Assembly: GCF_028993635.1 (NCBI RefSeq)
Contig: NZ_CP118631.1
Coordinates: 1,922,001-1,986,000, forward strand
Reading direction: 5' to 3'
Source of the DNA: Mucilaginibacter sp. SJ
Lineage (GTDB): Bacteria > Bacteroidota > Bacteroidia > Sphingobacteriales > Sphingobacteriaceae
Length of the DNA stretch: 64,000 nt
Position 1 is the stretch's first letter. Each line of letters begins with the position of its first letter. The notes under the pieces were generated by a model, which saw nothing but the letters and a program-made list of their open reading frames with translations, was not told where the DNA came from and made no database searches. Shown piece after piece: positions 42,790 to 51,804 of this stretch. A program made the translations under genes and the position numbers.

Positions 42790-44541
42790 TTAGTTTATTT
42801 GTACAATTGAGCCTTTAAGCGCTGCTGTTCCGCTTGATTTTACTTCCACACTGGCCGATCCTTCGGCCGAAAGGGCGGTATTGGCTTTCAGGCCCAGGTT
42901 CATCCCCTCGGCATTAAAATCCTGCTGGGCCTTAAGCACCAGTTTGCCCTGGGTTTCGATGGTGATGCCATCGCTGTTCATTTTTATCGAGTTATTGTTC
43001 TCATCCTTTAACTCTATCGCCCCGGCATCTTCATCCATGGTTATTTTTTTTCCGGCAGGTGTTTCGATGGTTATCGATTTTTTATCGTCATCAAAAATGA
43101 GTTTCATTTTGCTGCGGGTTACAAAGCCCTTTTGGTTGTTGGCGTCGGCCGCGGTTAAAGGAGCGGTTTTATTGCTGCTGTTAAGCATGCCCAGTACCAC
43201 CGGTTTACGAGGATCGCTGTTTAAAAAACCAACAATTACCTCATCCCCAACTTCGGGCAAAAAGAAACTTCCGCGTTCCTTGCCGGCATCTAAAGTTGCT
43301 ACCCGCGCCCAAATCCCCTGATCATCAGCGCTGATCACCGGCATGCGTACCAGGATGCGGCATTCACCATCAGGATCGCTTTCCAATTGGGTTACTACAC
43401 CTATCTGCAAACCGGGCACTGCCTGGATCAAAGCCGAAGCAGGTTTTATACTGGTTTCAAACTTTTCGGTAAACCATTGCGGATCCAAACCAAACTGTAC
43501 TTCCAGTTGCCAGTCGCCGGCCGAGATATGATGCTGAATGTGGCTTACAAACGTGTTGCCGTTAAACCTGTCGCTCAGGTTACTGAGCTTAATGATCATC
43601 CCCGGCTTTACTGTGTGGATGCCTTTAAACTTTACCCTTCCCCGTACTTTTGAAAGCACCTGTTTTTGCTTGAGCGATGTTGCCCAGGCCTGCAACTCGG
43701 GCTGCGAAAGCTTACCCCCATGATTGAGGTGATAGTTGCTTTCATTGAACACCCCTGCCAGATCATCGGCTGTCAGGTTGCCGTTCAGTTCGCCTGATGG
43801 TGGGTTTGCATCAACCTTTTCAATTTCCTGCGACGCGGGGTTCCAGGTGCGGCCGGTTATGGAGGGAAACTGAATGCGCGAGTCGATCTCGGCATCCAAC
43901 TCCAGCATAGTAGCGCCGAATGATAGTTCCACAACCGCGGTGCCGCTTATTTCCGGCTTTTTGATGGAGAGGGTATTATCATCCGTATAAACCAGCATTC
44001 CGTTCAGTTCGGCACGGCCGGTTATGAAATCCCAATCAGTAGCTTCGTACTGCACCAGGTCGCTGGTAGTGATGTTCATATCGGCAACATCGGTGCTTAA
44101 ACCGCTGTAAGTGCCTGCTATAGTAGTTATAGCATCGCTGTCCTTCACGTTTTCGCCAAAGTACTTGCTATGGCGGGCAAGTGTCATGGCAATGGCCTTA
44201 TCGCGGCATTCGATAACCAGTTGCGAGCCGCTGTTGCGCAGCTTGATACTATGCTTGATAACCACACCTTTAAACAGTGTATAATTATCCGATTCGTAAC
44301 CACACAAAATCTCGACGTTTTTACCCGGCACAAACAAATCGCCGTTACTGGCATCAAACTTTTGGGCCGAGGTATCACCATCAATGATCACCAGTTTGGC
44401 GGCTGCTATCCGGTTTACGCCTTTATCAATCACCATAGCCTCCACCTGCATGGTGCGGGGTATCTCGGTGCCCTCAATTTTTACAATCGGGGTAACAACG
44501 GTACTTGGCCGGGTGGTTTCTATGGTGCGGCTATCTGCCAT
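42790..44541 (-). CDS. VgrG-like central spike protein (Afp8-like)
   Basis: A 583-aa protein with a gp27-like base (residues about 15-370; VKIEGTEIPRTMQVEAMVIDK, YEATDWDFITGRAELNGMLV), then a gp5-like OB fold (GLQIGVVTQLESDPDGECRI, IWARVATLDAG, FLPEVGDEVIVGFLN). A triple-stranded beta-helix stretch runs from about residue 470 to the end (KSITIETPAGKKITMDED, NSIKMNSDGITIETQG). There is no T6SS effector extension. The protein forms the spike that pierces the target envelope, capped by the PAAR protein encoded next. Confidence 0.95.
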   Translation of the reverse strand: MADSRTIETTRPSTVVTPIVKIEGTEIPRTMQVEAMVIDKGVNRIAAAKLVIIDGDTSAQKFDASNGDLFVPGKNVEILCGYESDNYTLFKGVVIKHSIKLRNSGSQLVIECRDKAIAMTLARHSKYFGENVKDSDAITTIAGTYSGLSTDVADMNITTSDLVQYEATDWDFITGRAELNGMLVYTDDNTLSIKKPEISGTAVVELSFGATMLELDAEIDSRIQFPSITGRTWNPASQEIEKVDANPPSGELNGNLTADDLAGVFNESNYHLNHGGKLSQPELQAWATSLKQKQVLSKVRGRVKFKGIHTVKPGMIIKLSNLSDRFNGNTFVSHIQHHISAGDWQLEVQFGLDPQWFTEKFETSIKPASALIQAVPGLQIGVVTQLESDPDGECRILVRMPVISADDQGIWARVATLDAGKERGSFFLPEVGDEVIVGFLNSDPRKPVVLGMLNSSNKTAPLTAADANNQKGFVTRSKMKLIFDDDKKSITIETPAGKKITMDEDAGAIELKDENNNSIKMNSDGITIETQGKLVLKAQQDFNAEGMNLGLKANTALSAEGSASVEVKSSGTAALKGSIVQIN

Positions 44542-44547
44542 GATCTG

Positions 44548-45219
44548 TTATTGATTTAATGGTGGAAATTTGAGCTTTGTGCCTGTTTTGAGGTACCGGA
44601 AATCGTTAAGACTGTTTGCCCGGGCTACTTCTATGTAATACTTTGAATCGCCGTAGATCTGGTAGCAGAGCAGCGGCAATGTATCCCCTTCGTTAATCAC
44701 CCTCACTTTTGTTAAATCGGGCGACTGGGCATTTTCTTTAGCTACCCTCTTTTTATCCTCAACCGAACCAATGAACGAAGCTTTTACAATGGCCCTGAGC
44801 GGGCGGCCCTGGCTGTCAAACAGTTTATAGCTGATATCCATTGTTTCCAGGGCACCGTCAAACTGAAGCGTTCCCCAATAGATACTTACAAACCTTGGCC
44901 GGTGCTTATCGCCCTGGTATTCAATGATGAGCTTTTGCAGGTTGTCGATATCCTCGTCAACCCCTAACTCACCGGCGGTAGCGCCGTTGATGACCCCTGT
45001 GCGATCGAACATCAGCTCGAAATCCATCTTCTGCGGCTCAATCTTGGAAAACTTGGGCAGCTTGCCCGAGGTTCCCTGTGCCTGCTTGTCAGAATACTTG
45101 ATCTCGATCTTCTGGCTGTAGCTTTCGGGATTAACCTGTACCGTCATAGAGCCTTCTTCATTTTTGCTCTTCGGATCGGACCAGGCCACGATCTTCATTT
45201 TGGTTACATTATCGGCCAT
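44548..45219 (-). CDS. LysM-domain baseplate/hub protein (Afp7-like)
   Basis: A 223-aa protein. The N-terminal 150 residues (ESYSQKIEIKYSDKQAQGTS and RFVSIYWGTLQFDGALETMD) resemble the Afp7/gp53-like hub family. The C-terminus is a LysM-like unit, INEGDTLPLLCYQIYGDS then ARANSLNDFRYLKTGTKLKFP. Its start codon overlaps the DUF5908 stop by one base (TGATG). The protein would link the tube to the spike. Confidence 0.9.
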   Translation of the reverse strand: MADNVTKMKIVAWSDPKSKNEEGSMTVQVNPESYSQKIEIKYSDKQAQGTSGKLPKFSKIEPQKMDFELMFDRTGVINGATAGELGVDEDIDNLQKLIIEYQGDKHRPRFVSIYWGTLQFDGALETMDISYKLFDSQGRPLRAIVKASFIGSVEDKKRVAKENAQSPDLTKVRVINEGDTLPLLCYQIYGDSKYYIEVARANSLNDFRYLKTGTKLKFPPLNQ

Positions 45220-45401
45220 CAGCGTTCGTTTTTATTTTTCAAAATCTCCAGTATCTGTTCCACGCACTCGGCAATGATCTCATCTTTATCACCGCCTCCG
45301 CCACCACTGCTACCGCCGCCACCCGAGGGCTTTGAATCCTGTTCGGCAGGGCTTTGGTTTACGCTTACGCGGATGTTCAGTTCTCTGATCTCAATTGGCA
45401 T
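45219..45401 (-). CDS. DUF5908 family small protein (Afp6-like position)
   Basis: The start at 45401 (MPIEIRELNIRVSV) gives 60 aa and leaves 4 bases to the tube-gene stop at 45406. A longer frame opens at 45476 but would overlap the tube gene. The N-terminus is the DUF5908 hallmark; then a Ser/Gly linker (SGGGGSSGGGGGDKDE), and a C-terminal helix (EIIAECVEQILEILKNKNE). DUF5908 members occur at this position in eCIS loci. The role is unknown. Confidence 0.85.
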   Translation of the reverse strand: MPIEIRELNIRVSVNQSPAEQDSKPSGGGGSSGGGGGDKDEIIAECVEQILEILKNKNER

Positions 45402-45405
45402 AATA

Positions 45406-45864
45406 TCAGGTTTGAAGGGAGTAATACTGGTATTGCAGCTCAAAGCTTTCAATTGCGATGCTGTTTTGCTCGGCATTCAGATCGCTCAGGCTCCATTTTT
45501 TGGGCCAGGCTTGCACTACATTCCAGGTTAAAAGCGGGTCATGTTCTTCATTAAGCAGGCTTACGGTCAGGTCTTTGGGTTCGATAATAAAATTATTGAA
45601 CACATTATTACACCAGTCCATCAGCAATTTTGATTCGGTAATGAGCCCGCGTTTCAGCACCAGTGCCGGAAACTTGGCCCTCACCGGCAGCGCGTGTTCA
45701 AAACGGTTTTCGCCGCCCTCCTTTTTGGACTCTGTTTCCATCTCCATTGAAAGGCCCGATACGTTCTGGAACCGGCTGTCGATATCTTCATCGCCAATGC
45801 CCGTAAACACCACCTTAAAGTGAAAGCCTAAAGGCGGATAACCCGATTTAGCGTCGAAGGCCAT
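45406..45864 (-). CDS. Tube protein paralogue (Afp5-like)
   Basis: A 152-aa protein of the tail-tube family: YPPLGFHFKVVFTG, EKALPVRAKFPAL-type segment, LVLKRGLITESKLLMDWCN, and LTVSLLNEEHDPLLTWNV. The segment LNEEH followed by the ending GQ-like 'ESFELQYQYYSL' is shared with the major tube protein next to it. It probably forms the ring joining the tube to the baseplate hub, as Afp5 does. It lies 2 bases from the other tube gene. Confidence 0.9.
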   Translation of the reverse strand: MAFDAKSGYPPLGFHFKVVFTGIGDEDIDSRFQNVSGLSMEMETESKKEGGENRFEHALPVRAKFPALVLKRGLITESKLLMDWCNNVFNNFIIEPKDLTVSLLNEEHDPLLTWNVVQAWPKKWSLSDLNAEQNSIAIESFELQYQYYSLQT

Positions 45865-45866
45865 GA

Positions 45867-46298
45867 TTAGCCGTTTTTAATGGTTAAACCTTCGTGTGCA
45901 ACCTCAAGCGTTTCAATTGCAGCCTCATTGGCATCTGCCTTTAAATCTGCCGACTGGATCTTAACCGGGAAGGCATTTTTTACCGACCAGGTAACTACCG
46001 GCTGATGCTCTTCATTAAGCAGGTTAATGGTAAGGTCGCGGCGGTCTATCTGGTTCAGTTTTACGGTGTTCATCCAATCATAAAACTCGTTATCGTTAGC
46101 AAATGTGCCGCGTTTTAGGGTGATATTACCGTATTTGCGCATGCCGGGCATTTTTACCTTGTTATATTCTTTACTGCTGCCTTCGCGGTATTCAACCACT
46201 TCGGTTTCAATTTGTAAGCCGGTTACTTCGGTAAAACCGATGCGTGTGCCACCCCAGTCAACCTGGAAATGGAATTTGGGTAGAGGATAATTTGCCAT
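45867..46298 (-). CDS. Major tube protein (Afp1-like)
   Basis: A 143-aa protein: PLPKFHFQVDWGGTRIGFTEV then YREGSSKEYNKVKMPG, ITLKRGTFANDNEFYDWMNT and LTINLLNEEHQPVVTW. This is the classic inner tube fold of Afp1/Hcp-like proteins of eCIS. It is upstream of the hub-type tube paralogue, with a 125-bp gap to the sheath gene that contains a hairpin. As the most abundant tube component it would need high expression. Confidence 0.93.
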   Translation of the reverse strand: MANYPLPKFHFQVDWGGTRIGFTEVTGLQIETEVVEYREGSSKEYNKVKMPGMRKYGNITLKRGTFANDNEFYDWMNTVKLNQIDRRDLTINLLNEEHQPVVTWSVKNAFPVKIQSADLKADANEAAIETLEVAHEGLTIKNG

Positions 46299-46335
46299 TT
46301 TATTTGTTTTAAATGAAATTCAATTTATTTATATG

Positions 46336-46416
46336 GAAGCTATTAATTAGCTTCACACCAAGTAATTAATAATGAATCTGTTAGCTTTAAGCTTTATGCA
46401 TTCCGCTTTAAGCTTT
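46336..46416 (-). promoter_or_regulatory. Hairpin and repeats in the sheath-tube gap
   Basis: The gap of 125 bases between the sheath stop (46424) and the tube start (46298) is the largest within the eCIS cluster. It contains the palindromic GAAGCTATTAATTAGCTTC (46336-46354) and two copies of GCTTTAAGCTTT (46384-46395 and 46405-46416, 21 bases apart). This may be an internal promoter, processing site or stability element raising tube levels. Confidence 0.45.
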
Positions 46417-46423
46417 TATATCA

Positions 46424-48415
46424 TTAACTCTCCTGCATTTTGTGTGAGAAACGGAGGATGATGAACTCAGCAGGCCTTACTACAGCCATACCAATTTCAA
46501 CTATCATGCGGCCCTCCAAAATATCGAGTGCGGTCATGGTTTCGTTAAGGCCAACATTTACAAAAAACGCGTCTTCGGGTTTAGCGCCCTGTAAGGCCCC
46601 GGCACGCCATTGCAGCGTTAAAAAGTTCTGGATCATTACCCGCACCTTTGTCCAGGTGTTGGCATCATTGTTTTCAAATACGAAAGGATAGGTGGCTTTT
46701 TTAACCGATTCTTCAACCATGATAAAGAAACGCCTGACAGGGATATAGCGCCATTCATTATCATTGCCTGCTAAGGTACGCGCTCCCCAAACCAAAGTGC
46801 CCCGGCCCGCAAAAGCCCTGATAGCATTAATTGATTTACCGGTGGCAGTAACGTTCATATCGTCCTGATCGCTGTTGTCAATTTTCACAACAGGGCCAAT
46901 TACGTTGTTAAGGCTTACGTTGGCAGGCGCTTTCCAAACGCCGCGGGTGCCGTCAACATTGGCATACACCCCTGCTATTGCCCCAGACGGGGGAATAGTG
47001 CTCATTTTAAGTGTTATTGCCGAGTTAGCAGCGCTGAAAAATACGTTGCCCGAGAATAAAGCCTGCTCGGCAAGGTTTTCATAAAACAGGGCACCATTTA
47101 TTAATGCGCCAAAACCAGTTAAAATGGTGGCAACTGTATCCTGTAATGCCTGTACAATGGAAAGTGCACCGGCTGCATCTTTGGTAAAATTATCTGCATT
47201 GGCAGCTATTGCCGCATAGGTTGAATTGGTTATCCATGCTGTATTATCCAATACCGAATAAACAGGCGTTGGATTACGACCAGCGGTTGTATTAGCAGCC
47301 ACCTTGGCATTTTTTTCGTAGGCAATGAGGTTGGTGACGGCAGCGGAAAGCTTTGCATCTTTGCTCAATGCATCAATATCTTTGCCATATAACGCACCAA
47401 CAGCGGGCGCATCTTTAGCCTTTTTACCCGCGGTAACAATGGCGGCCAACAAATCGAGGTAACTGGTTAGCTGTACATCGGGCGTTATATTTTTAGCAAT
47501 ATTATTTGCCAGCGCGGTTAACTTAGCTTTAACGGCATCAATACCACTTACCCTCAACGCAGTAGCATCCGCAGCGTTGCTAAATACAGATCCGATTACT
47601 TTATCAGTATCTTTAATAGCATTTTGCAGATTGGTTACAAGCGCTTTTTCGGCCGGGCTTTTTGAAAAGCTATCATAGTTGGTAATCTTGACGGACGGAG
47701 ACGCGTTATTCCAAAACTCCATTTGCCTGAAATCGACATTAACATCATAGCTTGTTATGATCCAGGGGTAATAAGCCGCGCCATAGTTTAGGTTATTAAT
47801 GCCGATTGAGCTTCGGAAATTATCAATAGGCTTATTGCTAACATCCTGGCGTTTATCGCCCTGCAAAACATCAAGTATCGAAAACCTGTCTTGCATAGAA
47901 GCACACAAGCCCAATGCTTTGGTTTGCAAACCGCTAAAAGCAACAAGATCAGGTTTGCCGCCGCTTATCAGTTCCACAGCGTCGGGAAACACGATCAGCG
48001 TAGGTTCATCCTCTGCGGATAAGGTGTCAATACCTCCTGATATAGGCGGCGCTGTTACGGCAGCCGAGAAATCTCCCACCGAAACGATGTAGCATGGCCC
48101 GCCGCCATTATCAAAATATTGCCTGAGTGATACATACAGATGAAACCGTTTATCGGGGACCACGTTCAGGATCTGATTTGTAGCCGGGTTAACAGTAACT
48201 TTAATGGTTGCCGGTACATAGCCGCCGCCAAATAAGCTTTCAAACTCCAGCAACGATTTTATACGGGTTGGCACGTTTACCAATGATTTGCCTTCAGGAG
48301 TTAATGCAAAAGCTGTAAAACCTATAAAGGCGGGTATAGCGGTTTCAACCTGGGCAACTGATGGCGGAAACAGTGCAATCTCCTGCACGTAAACTCCGGG
48401 TGTTTTATAAGCCAT
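46424..48415 (-). CDS. Contractile sheath protein, long form with extra domain
   Basis: A 663-aa sheath protein. The N-terminus (YKTPGVYVQEIALFPPSVAQVETA) and C-terminus (GAKPEDAFFVNVGLNETMTA, VRPAEFIILRFSHKM) match the short sheath neighbour very closely. About 180 extra residues lie in the middle (about 260-450), largely Ala/Lys-rich helices (SPAEKALVTNLQNAIKD, AVTNLIAYEKNAK), between the conserved FRQMEFWNNASPSVKIT region and SGAIAGVYANVDGTRGVWKA. The insert would be surface-exposed. Sheath paralogues are standard in eCIS; an insert of this size is a distinguishing feature. Confidence 0.9.
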   Translation of the reverse strand: MAYKTPGVYVQEIALFPPSVAQVETAIPAFIGFTAFALTPEGKSLVNVPTRIKSLLEFESLFGGGYVPATIKVTVNPATNQILNVVPDKRFHLYVSLRQYFDNGGGPCYIVSVGDFSAAVTAPPISGGIDTLSAEDEPTLIVFPDAVELISGGKPDLVAFSGLQTKALGLCASMQDRFSILDVLQGDKRQDVSNKPIDNFRSSIGINNLNYGAAYYPWIITSYDVNVDFRQMEFWNNASPSVKITNYDSFSKSPAEKALVTNLQNAIKDTDKVIGSVFSNAADATALRVSGIDAVKAKLTALANNIAKNITPDVQLTSYLDLLAAIVTAGKKAKDAPAVGALYGKDIDALSKDAKLSAAVTNLIAYEKNAKVAANTTAGRNPTPVYSVLDNTAWITNSTYAAIAANADNFTKDAAGALSIVQALQDTVATILTGFGALINGALFYENLAEQALFSGNVFFSAANSAITLKMSTIPPSGAIAGVYANVDGTRGVWKAPANVSLNNVIGPVVKIDNSDQDDMNVTATGKSINAIRAFAGRGTLVWGARTLAGNDNEWRYIPVRRFFIMVEESVKKATYPFVFENNDANTWTKVRVMIQNFLTLQWRAGALQGAKPEDAFFVNVGLNETMTALDILEGRMIVEIGMAVVRPAEFIILRFSHKMQES

Positions 48416-48426
48416 GACTAATTGAT

Positions 48427-49881
48427 TTAAGATTGAACCATTTTATGACTGAAACGAAGAATGATGAACTCGGCCGGACGGACCACAGCCATGCCTACCT
48501 CAACAATGAGCCTGCCTTCCAGTATATCCAACGAGGTCATGGTTTCGCCAAGGCCGACGTGTACAAAGAAGGCATCCTCTGGCTTGGCGCCTTGTAAAGC
48601 ACCTGCACGCCATTGCAGTATTAAAAAGTTGGCTATCATACCGCGTACCTTTGCCCAAGTGTTGCCATCGTTAGGCTCAAATACAAAGGGTTGGGTTGAG
48701 TTTTTAACCGATTCTTCGACCATGTTAAAGAAACGCCTTACAGATATGTAACGCCATTCGTTGTCATTACCTGCCAGTGTACGTGCCCCCCAAACCAATA
48801 CACCTTTACCCGAAAATGCCCTGATAGCATTTACCGATTTACCAGTGCTGGTAACATTCATATCTTCCTGGTCGGCATCATCAATTTTTACCATTGGGGC
48901 TGCTACCATGTTAAGGCTCACATTTGCCGGCGCTTTCCAAACACCGCGCGTATTATCAACAGAAGCGTATACACCTGCTATTGCAGCTGCGGGAGGTAAA
49001 ATAACCGAGAACAGGCTGGTTTGCTGTTTGATATAGTTATACAGATCACTGTTTAAGTGATAGATAGAATTGGCTGTGTTGGCATCATCGCGCAGAACGG
49101 CAGTGGCCGGAAAATCCGTTGGTGTAACGCCTGTTCCGGAAACGATCAGCTGTTTGCTTTCATTGCTGAAATAGTTGATGCTGGTTTGCAGCCATGGATA
49201 ATAAGCAGCACCATAACTAAGGTTATTAACCCCAATAGCTGTGCGGAACGCAGTTGCGATATCACCGAACGCTTTCTTCCCTTTATCGGCTACTGCCACA
49301 TAAGGGTCAATAAGTACTACCCTATCCTGCAGAAATGCAGCCTGGGCCAATGCTGCGGTAAACAAGCCATAATAATCTGCAGGTGCGATAAGGGTTACGG
49401 CATCGGTAAACAGCAGGATGGTGGGCTCGTCTTCCTTTTGAACCGCGGCAAGCGCGTTACCAAGCAAAGCTTTGTCGACATTAACAGCAGCACCAGTTTG
49501 GCCTGCCGAAACAATGTAACAAGGACCGCCGCCATTGGCAAAGTAAAGCTGCAGGCAATAGTACATCCTGAATTTCAGGGCCGGGTAAGGATCGTCAACC
49601 GCGGCATCAAATGAAAACACACCGGCTGCTTTTTTGATCTTGATACCGGTTGCCGTTCCGGTTGTAGTGAACAGGGTATTCTCGGCAAAACCAAAGATCT
49701 GCTCATACTCTTTAAGCGATTTGATCCTGACAGGGTTGTACTGCAGCGATGCCCCGTTATAGCTAATATTTTGTGTGTAGCCTATAAAGGCGGGGATAGC
49801 CGTTTCAACCTCGGCTACCGACGGAGGTAGGAGCGGAATTTCTTCCACGTAAACACCCGGAGTTTTGTATGTTGTTGCCAT
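48427..49881 (-). CDS. Contractile sheath protein, short form
   Basis: A 484-aa sheath protein of the Afp2/3-like family. The N-terminus is YKTPGVYVEEIPLLPPSVAEVETA; the C-terminal half has SVDNTRGVWKAPANVSLN, GKGVLVWGARTLAGNDNEWRY, and VRPAEFIILRFSHKM. It lies 19 bases from the upstream 394-aa gene and 11 bases from the long sheath gene. Together they give the two sheath paralogues. Being closest to the family's usual length, it is likely the core sheath. Confidence 0.93.
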   Translation of the reverse strand: MATTYKTPGVYVEEIPLLPPSVAEVETAIPAFIGYTQNISYNGASLQYNPVRIKSLKEYEQIFGFAENTLFTTTGTATGIKIKKAAGVFSFDAAVDDPYPALKFRMYYCLQLYFANGGGPCYIVSAGQTGAAVNVDKALLGNALAAVQKEDEPTILLFTDAVTLIAPADYYGLFTAALAQAAFLQDRVVLIDPYVAVADKGKKAFGDIATAFRTAIGVNNLSYGAAYYPWLQTSINYFSNESKQLIVSGTGVTPTDFPATAVLRDDANTANSIYHLNSDLYNYIKQQTSLFSVILPPAAAIAGVYASVDNTRGVWKAPANVSLNMVAAPMVKIDDADQEDMNVTSTGKSVNAIRAFSGKGVLVWGARTLAGNDNEWRYISVRRFFNMVEESVKNSTQPFVFEPNDGNTWAKVRGMIANFLILQWRAGALQGAKPEDAFFVHVGLGETMTSLDILEGRLIVEVGMAVVRPAEFIILRFSHKMVQS

Positions 49882-49899
49882 ATTACTGTTTTTTACTTC

Positions 49900-51084
49900 C
49901 TAAAAAAATATGTCTGAAAAAATCTGGTTGGTTTCTGGTTTAATAAGGGATGCCGTTGCATTGGGCAGGTCGATAGTGGTTGGATGATTATTTTTATCCT
50001 TCACTTTCACAGCTATAAAACCCTGCCGGGTAAGGGGCAGCGCGTTATCAGTTACTGATGCCGCGCCAAAAGTTTTACCTATGTAGCGCCAGTAGGTTGC
50101 CCGGTTTTTAAACCGTAAACTAAACACCGGCGATTTAAGCGTGGTATCCGCCTGTAGCAGGTTATAAGTTGCACCGTTTGTTTTGACACAGATGTCAACA
50201 AAAGCCCAGGCCGAGGCATCCATACTGTAATAAAACGGAAAGTCGTCAGTATAACCTGCTGTTGCCAGGTGGGCAGTATATAAACCTTCCGGTAAATTGC
50301 CCATATCAGCTTTGATGATATTCAAAGGCCCGGTTTCCACACTGCTAGGCACGTTTACAACATTGCCAAAGCGATCTTTTATAGTGAGTACCGGAGTCTT
50401 ATTAGCCACCGTAACCTGGTAAGTAAATATGCGTCCAAACTGGCGGATCAGATCATTATTACTTGCGTAGGCCAAGGGTTTCCCGCCCACCAGCGGATCA
50501 GTTACCCAGTTGCCCGCCGGGGTAGCGCCCGCTGCCGGATCAAGGTTGTTCTTTTTCTGGGCGATAAATAATTTAGTTGGCGCAGCCAGGTTGTCAACCA
50601 GCATATCGCCGGGATAATAGTCGGTAGCAGCCTTGTACACATTCGGTGTCGCTGTTAAAAACGGCGCCACACGCGGCGAATACGAAGGATCGTTGGTAAA
50701 AAAGTACACCATACCATCCGGCGCTTTTAAAGGCAGTGAGCTATAGTTGGCAAAAAGCCCGTCGTTAATAGCCAAACTAAAGCTAAAAACGGTATTATCC
50801 GGCGGTACTATCTGCGGCTGCTCCTTCCCTCCGTTCAAGGTGTATGGGATGCCGGTAATAATGCCGGTTTCGGTTTGTTTATAAACCATGTGCAAGCCTG
50901 CGAACTTTGCCCTTGTAGCTTTAGTAGGCGTCACGCTCATGAAACTGCTTATATCATAGCGCTCCAGCATGGCCAGGCGCGCGTCGGCACTCAGCGTGTC
51001 AAAGAGTGTGATCCCGTCGTCGAGGTGATAATGATGACGGATGTCAACCTCAAAAAGCGTTTCGTAGTTCAGGTCCAGTACCAT
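49900..51084 (-). CDS. Unknown eCIS-associated protein, 394 aa (cap-region)
   Basis: I do not recognise a named family. The protein begins MVLDLNYETLFEVDIRHHYHL, has a helical first region and then beta-rich segments (FSFSLAINDGLFANYSSLPL, AWAFVDICVKTNGATYNLLQ). It lies between the cap gene and the first sheath gene, on the same strand with gaps of 39 and 18 bases. In several Bacteroidota eCIS clusters a protein sits here; an adaptor between cap and sheath is a possibility, but no motif proves it. No signal peptide or membrane segment. Confidence 0.75.
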   Translation of the reverse strand: MVLDLNYETLFEVDIRHHYHLDDGITLFDTLSADARLAMLERYDISSFMSVTPTKATRAKFAGLHMVYKQTETGIITGIPYTLNGGKEQPQIVPPDNTVFSFSLAINDGLFANYSSLPLKAPDGMVYFFTNDPSYSPRVAPFLTATPNVYKAATDYYPGDMLVDNLAAPTKLFIAQKKNNLDPAAGATPAGNWVTDPLVGGKPLAYASNNDLIRQFGRIFTYQVTVANKTPVLTIKDRFGNVVNVPSSVETGPLNIIKADMGNLPEGLYTAHLATAGYTDDFPFYYSMDASAWAFVDICVKTNGATYNLLQADTTLKSPVFSLRFKNRATYWRYIGKTFGAASVTDNALPLTRQGFIAVKVKDKNNHPTTIDLPNATASLIKPETNQIFSDIFF

Positions 51085-51123
51085 CGGGTTTATAATTTAC
51101 AGGTTAATCGCCGGCACTAATCG

Positions 51124-51708
51124 TTAGCTCAATTTATCGCTCAATTCTATCTTTTTAATGATGCCTCGTGTTTCGGTCACATTATCGCGCAGTATTTCAA
51201 TTAGCCTGACGCGGTACAATACATATGGAAATTGTTTGCCGCCCAGCGTGCTCCACAGGTAATTGGCCTGCTCAAATGTGGGCGAGTAGATATCAAGTAT
51301 GAGGCGAAAATCGCCGAGGCCTACTTTCGTGGTCGGGCTGTTTTGTTTGGTAAAAGTGCTCTTGCCCTGAAAAAATTCGACGATATGCGACAGGAAGATC
51401 AGTGATTTTTCATAAGAAGAATGCAAACAAGCCGAAAACAAAACATACAGGTTAAGGTACATTGGCGCGTTGCGATAGTTAATATCATCGCCGTTGCGTA
51501 CATAGTTCGGTATGTTTTTCATGGTAAACTCTTCGGATATATTTACCAGCGTTACCAGGATATTCTCAAGCCCTTTGATCTCATCATCGCTCAGGTGGGC
51601 CACGTTTTTAAGCTGGGTGAAGCTTGAGCTGAGCCCGCTGTTCCCGTCGGTTGTTTTGAGATAGTTATTTAACTGCTCGGCTAAAAAACTTACGGTTTGG
51701 TAAATCAT
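51124..51708 (-). CDS. DUF4255/Pvc16-like tail-terminator (cap) protein
   Basis: A 194-aa protein beginning MIYQTVSFLAEQLNNYLKTT. The N-terminal part is the Pvc16/Afp16 domain: SDDEIKGLENILVTLVNISEE, followed by NAPMYLNLYVLFSACLHSSYEKSLIF. The C-terminal part ends IRLIEILRDN-type (RVRLIEILRDNVTETRGI). It caps the tube and sheath and is needed to stop polymerisation in the Afp/PVC systems. It is the first gene of the minus-strand cluster, about 100 bp downstream of a 19-bp inverted repeat. Confidence 0.92.
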   Translation of the reverse strand: MIYQTVSFLAEQLNNYLKTTDGNSGLSSSFTQLKNVAHLSDDEIKGLENILVTLVNISEEFTMKNIPNYVRNGDDINYRNAPMYLNLYVLFSACLHSSYEKSLIFLSHIVEFFQGKSTFTKQNSPTTKVGLGDFRLILDIYSPTFEQANYLWSTLGGKQFPYVLYRVRLIEILRDNVTETRGIIKKIELSDKLS

Positions 51709-51804
51709 GATAATTAGATGTTTATAGGTGGTTGCAGGTTAGCTGCTGATGTTAATCCAAAGTTGGGCATCTGGCTTTAGTAACATGCAAGTGTATGCAC
51801 GTTA

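Noticed and set aside
23475..51708. Prophage or T6SS interpretation of the cluster
   Set aside because: No capsid, portal, terminase, lysis or TssJLM genes; DUF4157, DUF4255, tape-measure and AAA+ genes point to eCIS.
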